The position numbers and the translations under genes are program-made. A stretch of DNA of 64,000 nt from Arthrobacter sp. SX1312 (lineage in GTDB: Bacteria; Actinomycetota; Actinomycetes; Actinomycetales; Micrococcaceae). Positions 60,285 through 64,000 of the stretch are shown here, piece after piece. The notes beneath the pieces are model-generated. The model made no database searches. It saw only the letters and a program-made list of their open reading frames with translations, and had not been told where the DNA came from. The stretch is from contig NZ_PJIM01000001.1 in the NCBI RefSeq assembly GCF_002929295.1, positions 248,001 to 312,000 of the forward strand, written 5' to 3'. Each line of letters starts with the position of its first letter. The stretch's first letter is position 1.

Positions 60285-61427
60285 ATGATTATCGCCATGG
60301 CGAGCATCATGGAACGCACCCGCAAAGACGGTTCGAAGTCATTCACCGTGCGGTGGCGGGATCCCCAGTCGAAGCGGGCCCAGGGCATCACCTTTGACTC
60401 CCGAGGGGAGGCCGAGACGCTCAGGAGGCTGCTCGAGACCAACGGCAACTCCTTCGAGATCGCGCAGCACGCCATCGTCCAGAACAACACCACGACGCCT
60501 ACCGTGGCTGCCGTCGTGACCGAGCACATCGACCAACTCATCCGGCCGACTAAGCAGACGATCCACAACTACCGGACTATGCTCGAGCGCCACATCGCTG
60601 GCGTCATAGGCCACATCCCGATCGACAAGCTCGACCACAAGCACGTCACCCACTGGGTTCGATCGCTGATGGACAAGGGGCTGAGCCCCAAGACCGTCCG
60701 CAACGTGCACGGGCTCCTCGCCAGCGCCATGGAGACCGGCGTCCGGTACGGCTACCGCGGAGACAATCCCTGCCGGGGCACCGCGCTGCCGAGCACCGAA
60801 AAGGTGGAGGACGACGCACAATTCCTGACGGCCACCGAGTTCGCCATGGTGCACCGGCAGCTCGATGAGCAGTACCAGAACCTGGCAGCATTCCTCGTCC
60901 TCACAGGAGCCCGGTACGGCGAGGCAACGGCCGTTACCGTGGGCGACGTCGACCTGCTCGCCAAACCCCCGACCGTGCGCATTACGAAGGCGTGGAAGCG
61001 AGACGGGTCCAAGGGCCACTACGTCGGGGTCACGAAGACCCCGCACAGCAAGAGAACCGTCTCCCTGCCGCCGACTCTCGTGGAGGCGCTGATACCGCTC
61101 GTCGCCAGCCGCCCCGGCGACGAGCTGCTCTTCACCGGACCCCAGGGCGGCCGCGTGCAGCACAAGCTCTTCTGGCACCACCATTGGGTGCCCGCGGTCC
61201 GGCGAGCGCAAGCAGACGGCCTGACGAAGACGCCGCGGATCCACGACCTGCGGCATACGCATGCGTCCTGGCTCATTCAGGACGGACAGTCCCTGTTCAG
61301 CGTCAGCAGGCGGCTCGGACACAGCTCCACCGACATGACCGACCGGATTTATGGGCACCGCATGCCCGATGCCCTCCAAGGGGCCGCTGACGCCAGCGAG
61401 CGGGCGCTGCAAGGCCTGCGCTTCTAG
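60285..61427 (+). CDS. int: Tyrosine recombinase/integrase
   Basis: The 380-residue phage-type integrase has an N-terminal AP2-like arm-binding part ('RTRKDGSKSFTVRWRDPQSK'), a SAM-like core-binding domain ('TIHNYRTMLERHIAGVIGHI') and the catalytic domain. The catalytic residues Arg ('LTGARYGEATAV'), Lys ('VTKTPHSKRTVSLP' region), His-x2-Arg ('IHDLRHTHASWL'), His ('RLGHSSTDMT') and the nucleophile Tyr ('DRIYGHRMP') are complete, so it should be active. ATGs at 60285, 60297 and 60309 are all in frame and none has a good ribosome site. Confidence 0.95.
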   Translation: MIIAMASIMERTRKDGSKSFTVRWRDPQSKRAQGITFDSRGEAETLRRLLETNGNSFEIAQHAIVQNNTTTPTVAAVVTEHIDQLIRPTKQTIHNYRTMLERHIAGVIGHIPIDKLDHKHVTHWVRSLMDKGLSPKTVRNVHGLLASAMETGVRYGYRGDNPCRGTALPSTEKVEDDAQFLTATEFAMVHRQLDEQYQNLAAFLVLTGARYGEATAVTVGDVDLLAKPPTVRITKAWKRDGSKGHYVGVTKTPHSKRTVSLPPTLVEALIPLVASRPGDELLFTGPQGGRVQHKLFWHHHWVPAVRRAQADGLTKTPRIHDLRHTHASWLIQDGQSLFSVSRRLGHSSTDMTDRIYGHRMPDALQGAADASERALQGLRF

Positions 61428-61433
61428 CGCGGG

Positions 61434-61730
61434 CTACCCGCCGCCCTGCCCGAAATTCATAGTCGCGTGGTGATGGGCTCTGCGCTGTTCAGGTGTCATC
61501 GCACCCCACCTAAGCTCGGCTGCCCGCTTCTCGCGGTTTGCCTGCTTCCATCCCATTGGCCACCAGATGCCGCCTATGAGGCCGGCTAGCAGTGAAGGGC
61601 GGTAGGCGGCTTCCTTGGCCGCCTTCGGTGTCAGAGGAACCACTGGGCCCTCGAACTGGGCGTCGTAGCCATCCGCCTGCCGTTGTGCCTTTTCCAGCCG
61701 CGCAGCATGCTTCTCGTTCTTCGACTTCAC
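61434..61730 (-). CDS. Small protein of unknown function (element-borne)
   Basis: I do not recognise this 98-residue product. It has a charged Lys/Arg/Glu N-terminal helix ('KNEKHAARLEKAQRQADGYD'), a central hydrophobic segment ('LLAGLIGGIWWPMGW') that may be one short membrane or amphipathic helix, then another basic helix and a His/Gly-rich end. AGGGGA lies five bases before the GTG start, which supports translation. It converges on the integrase with only six bases between their stops. Confidence 0.6.
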   Translation of the reverse strand: MKSKNEKHAARLEKAQRQADGYDAQFEGPVVPLTPKAAKEAAYRPSLLAGLIGGIWWPMGWKQANREKRAAELRWGAMTPEQRRAHHHATMNFGQGGG

Positions 61731-61769
61731 TGAGTCCCCTTCAGTGTCGGGCCTGCATTGGACAGCATC

Positions 61770-62078
61770 CTAGCCGTCGCGGTCCGGCCGCCGGTCTTCG
61801 AGCTTCCGCCGGCGAACGACATTGGCGCGGACCCACGCCGTCCGGGCCATCGAGTACTCGACCCATTGCACCTGTACGAGCTCACGGGTCCACGCCATCG
61901 CGAACCCCTTCACTGTTTGCGCGACGTCGCCGGGGTATGTCAGGTCGGCCCACACGGGTGGAGCCTTCTCCGTCGTCCAGTGCACGTCCTCAGTGGGCTG
62001 CGGCAGTGACTCGGGCGCGACAAACCGGTCGCGCGACGGTGGGATGCCGTGCCAGCCCGGGCGGGGCTTGTGTTCCAT
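61770..62078 (-). CDS. Hypothetical protein (element-borne)
   Basis: The 102-residue product is not recognised. It has a Pro/Arg-rich start ('EHKPRPGWHGIPPSRDRF'), Trp-rich central strands ('DVHWTTEKAPPVWADLTYPG') and a C-terminal helix ending in a basic tail. ATG 62078 is preceded on the reverse strand by TACGGT at 6 bases and no ribosome site, so it is likely leaderless. It diverges from the 54-residue ORF of the Doc-like cassette, and their -10 boxes lie 45 bases apart, so one regulator could control both. Confidence 0.6.
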   Translation of the reverse strand: MEHKPRPGWHGIPPSRDRFVAPESLPQPTEDVHWTTEKAPPVWADLTYPGDVAQTVKGFAMAWTRELVQVQWVEYSMARTAWVRANVVRRRKLEDRRPDRDG

Positions 62079-62146
62079 GCAAGCACCGTACTTTGCGCCA
62101 ACGACGCAGCCCGATAACGGTGCGCAGCGAGTAGTAGGCTTGGCTG
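62079..62146. promoter_or_regulatory. Divergent promoter pair of the cassette
   Basis: A reverse TACGGT box (62090-62085) and a forward TAGGCT box (62135-62140) each lie 6 bases before a start codon. Both transcripts are therefore predicted to be leaderless. The space between includes GCCCGATAACGGTGCGCAGC with no clear dyad. Confidence 0.5.
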
Positions 62147-62311
62147 ATGTCATCGACCCGGCAAGACCAGCGTGAACCGCTTACATTCGCCAATGCTCCT
62201 AGTCACTCCCGTGACGGACACGACTACGTCGATGTAGATGCCACGCTCGAACTAGCTGAGCAGATGGCGGAGGAGTGGGCGCCGCTATTCGAGCGGCTCT
62301 CCCGCCGGTGA
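62147..62311 (+). CDS. 54-residue ORF coupled to the Doc-like gene (candidate antitoxin)
   Basis: The reading frame from ATG 62147 to TGA 62311 encodes 54 residues. The first half is polar ('SSTRQDQREPLTFANAPSHS'), and the second is an acidic amphipathic helix ('DATLELAEQMAEEWAPLFER'). TAGGCT at leaderless distance supports expression. The stop overlaps the GTG of the Doc-like gene by four bases. Small acidic proteins encoded ahead of and coupled to Doc are usually antitoxins, but this is not a recognisable Phd and has no clear DNA-binding domain. Confidence 0.6.
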   Translation: MSSTRQDQREPLTFANAPSHSRDGHDYVDVDATLELAEQMAEEWAPLFERLSRR

Positions 62312-63147
62312 CTCGATACCTAGAAGCCGATGCGATCGTGGCGTTGAACCGACGATTCGGTGGCCCGGGGTGTGGCGTGAAAGACCGCGGTGGCGTTGAA
62401 GCCGCGTCCGGGAGGCCGATGCACACGCACATGGGAGAGGACCTGTTCCCGTCCATATTTCAGAAGGCTGCAGCGCTCTTCCATGGCATCGCTAGTACGC
62501 AGTATTTCACCGACGGCAATAAGCGGACAGCATGGGCCTCTATGGAACTATTTCTTCGCCTGAATGGCGAGCAGCTTCGTAGTTTGCCGCTTATCGCGAA
62601 GGAAGCATTTGCTCTCTCGGCCAGTACTAATCTCATCGGATTCTCAGATGTAGCGGAGTGGCTCCAAGAACATGCTCTCAGACCATCTGACCGCGTTGAC
62701 ATGGCGGCTCTGGTTTCGCCAGGAAATGGTATCTGGACGGGACGGGACGCTCTCTATAAGCCCTTCCCTGTTCAAGGTGTGACCTTCCCTTCCTTGCCGA
62801 CTGTCTTCGCGCTAGTTGTCGTCTGCCGACTGCACTGGTACGAGGTGGATGTCGGGCGTCAAATGGAAGTTACCGCGACGTTAGGGGAGGGAGGTCCGCG
62901 GGGCATCTATATCCCGGAGGTTGCGCAGGGGGCATCGGTGGTGGGCACTGTGGAGCAGCATTGGGACACGCCGTGGTTTCCGCGTGGAATCCAGCCTTGG
63001 ACCGAGACTCTTCCGATCCCGCTGATTGCGGATGATCTGGGCCGCACGTCGATTGATCTGAGAATCAACGGATTTACAGCTTGGACAGAAACCCTGACGG
63101 TCGATTCCAGGCCGTACGTTCCCGACTATCCGCCGCCGCCAGTCTGA
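62308..63147 (+). CDS. Doc/Fic-fold protein with Gln in place of the catalytic His, fused to a C-terminal beta-rich domain
   Basis: The 279-residue protein begins like Doc ('TRYLEADAIVALNRRFGG', 'GEDLFPSIFQKAAALFHGIA') and carries the Fic-loop motif as Q65-YFTDGNKR-73. Doc and Fic enzymes have His at position 65, needed to transfer a phosphate or AMP to EF-Tu or another target. The Asn, Lys and Arg of the nucleotide-binding part are kept. Residues about 135-279 form an extra domain of predicted strands ('LPTVFALVVVCRLHWYEVDV', 'TSIDLRINGFTAWTETL') resembling DUF6941-like sandwich domains. GC is well below the window average. GTG 62308 lies in the stop of the small ORF. Confidence 0.72.
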   Translation: MTRYLEADAIVALNRRFGGPGCGVKDRGGVEAASGRPMHTHMGEDLFPSIFQKAAALFHGIASTQYFTDGNKRTAWASMELFLRLNGEQLRSLPLIAKEAFALSASTNLIGFSDVAEWLQEHALRPSDRVDMAALVSPGNGIWTGRDALYKPFPVQGVTFPSLPTVFALVVVCRLHWYEVDVGRQMEVTATLGEGGPRGIYIPEVAQGASVVGTVEQHWDTPWFPRGIQPWTETLPIPLIADDLGRTSIDLRINGFTAWTETLTVDSRPYVPDYPPPPV

Positions 63148-63159
63148 GTGACGGCCAAG

Positions 63160-63195
63160 AGCGCCCCACCCTCACGAGGAGGATGGGGCGCTTTT
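63160..63195 (+). terminator. Intrinsic terminator of the Doc-like cassette
   Basis: AGCGCCCCA pairs with TGGGGCGCT, extended by CCTC/GAGG across one mismatch, followed by TTTT. It is one of the few terminators here with a proper U-tract and closes the two-gene cassette. Confidence 0.85.
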
Positions 63196-63276
63196 GCTAT
63201 GCGGTCTCATGACGCCGCGCGGTGCCGGGGTTGAAGCTGGAGCATCCCGGCATACGCAGCCCTGGTAGCGGCGATG

Positions 63277-64000
63277 TTAGCGTGTGGCGATTGCGAACTC
63301 ACGCAACGGCAGTACGACGACGTCGGGGCGGGCGACAATCCAGTCGAGGAACTCAGTGAGCTGCGCGGTGGTGATCCTATCCGGCCGGTCGAGGGACTCA
63401 GGGTGGAACCGGATGGTGAACCCGCGCTTCTGTGCCCCCGCGGAGGTGATCAGGTTCTTCACGTTGTCGATGTCGGCTTGCCCGGTGTCGATCCAGGAGC
63501 CGCTGAACCCGATGATCGGTTCCCCGGTCAGGGGCAGGAGCCGGGTGCCGGGGACTTGCCCGGTCACGACGGCGTGGTTGTCGAGGATGATCCGGCCGGC
63601 GTCGGTTTCGTAGTAGGCGGCGAGGGTTGTGCCGTCTTCGAACCCGAGGCTACTGCCTGATCCCGGCTGGACCCACGAGTCGACGACGACGCCCGGCAGG
63701 TTCGTCTCAAGCTCGGTGCGCCCGCCGCGGATCTCATGGTCTATCTCGGCGTAAGTCGTGCCGGCGAAGTGGGTGCGCCCGTGATTGGCGATCTCCAATG
63801 TGCCCGCGTCATGCCAGCCCTTGATCTCGGACCAGGTCGTGAGGTTGTTCGTGGAGTAGCGGGGGGTGGCTGGGTTGTACATGTCGGAGTTCAGGGCGAG
63901 CGTGGCGCGGAGGCCGCGGGCCTGGAGGAGCGGAACGATCTCCTTGACCTTGTTCGTCCCGTGGTCCATGACGAGTGTGATGGCACCCTTGCCGCCGGTA
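63277..64000 (-). CDS. Polysaccharide-deacetylase-like protein (N-terminus beyond window)
   Basis: The reverse strand is open from the window edge to TAA at 63277 and gives at least 241 residues; ATG 63969 is internal to the conserved start of the domain ('GAITLVMDHGTNKVKEIVP'). The NodB-like pattern is D-H-G, then H-x3-H in 'IANHGRTHFAG', and the C-terminal 'GFTIRFHPESLDRPDR' with its metal- or base-type His. Such domains remove acetyl groups from cell-wall or capsular glycans. In actinobacterial phages they are often fused to tail proteins, which fits an element gene transcribed toward the integrase. The missing N-terminus prevents a firm choice. Confidence 0.7.
   Translation of the reverse strand, partial: TGGKGAITLVMDHGTNKVKEIVPLLQARGLRATLALNSDMYNPATPRYSTNNLTTWSEIKGWHDAGTLEIANHGRTHFAGTTYAEIDHEIRGGRTELETNLPGVVVDSWVQPGSGSSLGFEDGTTLAAYYETDAGRIILDNHAVVTGQVPGTRLLPLTGEPIIGFSGSWIDTGQADIDNVKNLITSAGAQKRGFTIRFHPESLDRPDRITTAQLTEFLDWIVARPDVVVLPLREFAIATR

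Larger units (their letters stand above)
60211..64000. mobile_element. Left end of a tRNA-integrated prophage or integrative element
   Basis: From the tRNA to the window edge the content changes to an integrase, orphan small genes, a toxin-like cassette of lower GC and a gene resembling a phage tail-borne polysaccharide deacetylase. The housekeeping genes on the left stop abruptly at the tRNA. The right boundary is outside the window, so size and type are open. Confidence 0.75.

Overview
The window is high-GC (about 70%) chromosomal DNA from an actinobacterium, most likely a member of the Micrococcaceae close to Arthrobacter. The evidence is mycothiol-linked enzymes (S-(hydroxymethyl)mycothiol dehydrogenase and a CGYC mycoredoxin), a PdtaR-type ANTAR regulator, a HGxxPAAW membrane protein between trpE and trpC, split PdxS/PdxT vitamin B6 synthesis, and many GTG starts. 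The order thrS-HIT-pgsA ... pdxS ... pdxT-yebC-ruvC ... ruvA-ruvB-yajC-secD-secF-rel ... hisS-aspS follows, with local insertions, the order I recall from mycobacterial genomes.

Left part (1-10.5 kb): an efflux permease cut by the window edge, a thioesterase-fold protein, an aldo/keto reductase, a lipoate-ligase-like protein, a mycothiol-dependent formaldehyde detoxification pair plus mycoredoxin, chorismate mutase, the overlapping thrS-HIT-pgsA operon and a FliA/WhiG-type sigma factor. Middle (10.7-36 kb): B6 synthesis, GNAT, M3 peptidase, GatD/MurT (lipid II amidation), yebC, Holliday-junction genes with an SOS box, a TetR/SDR insertion whose SDR carries an in-frame amber codon, protein export (yajC-secD-secF), the stringent-response synthetase, an AbiEi-like orphan, a DUF349 protein, hisS, an APC permease and aspS.

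Right-centre (37-59.4 kb): an FMN riboswitch drives a PnuX-type riboflavin transporter with ribD-ribE-ribB-ribH. Next come hisE-hisG-hisF, then hisI running into trpE-(membrane proteins)-trpC-trpB-trpA-lgt, then gltB-gltD and pyk, closed by a strong palindromic terminator facing pdtaR.

Right end (60.1-64 kb): a tRNA-Leu(CAA) is followed at once by a tyrosine integrase, small orphan genes, a lower-GC two-gene cassette and the end of a polysaccharide-deacetylase-like gene. This looks like the left end of a prophage or integrative element. The cassette is the most novel item: a leaderless 54-residue ORF is translationally coupled to a Doc/Fic-fold protein whose motif has Gln instead of the catalytic His and which carries an extra C-terminal beta-rich domain. 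It has its own promoter and terminator.

A recurring feature is a TAnnnT box 6-8 bases before the start codon with no ribosome-binding site. It marks at least eleven genes as probable leaderless transcripts and helped choose several starts. All calls come from reading the sequence and its translations; no database search was run.
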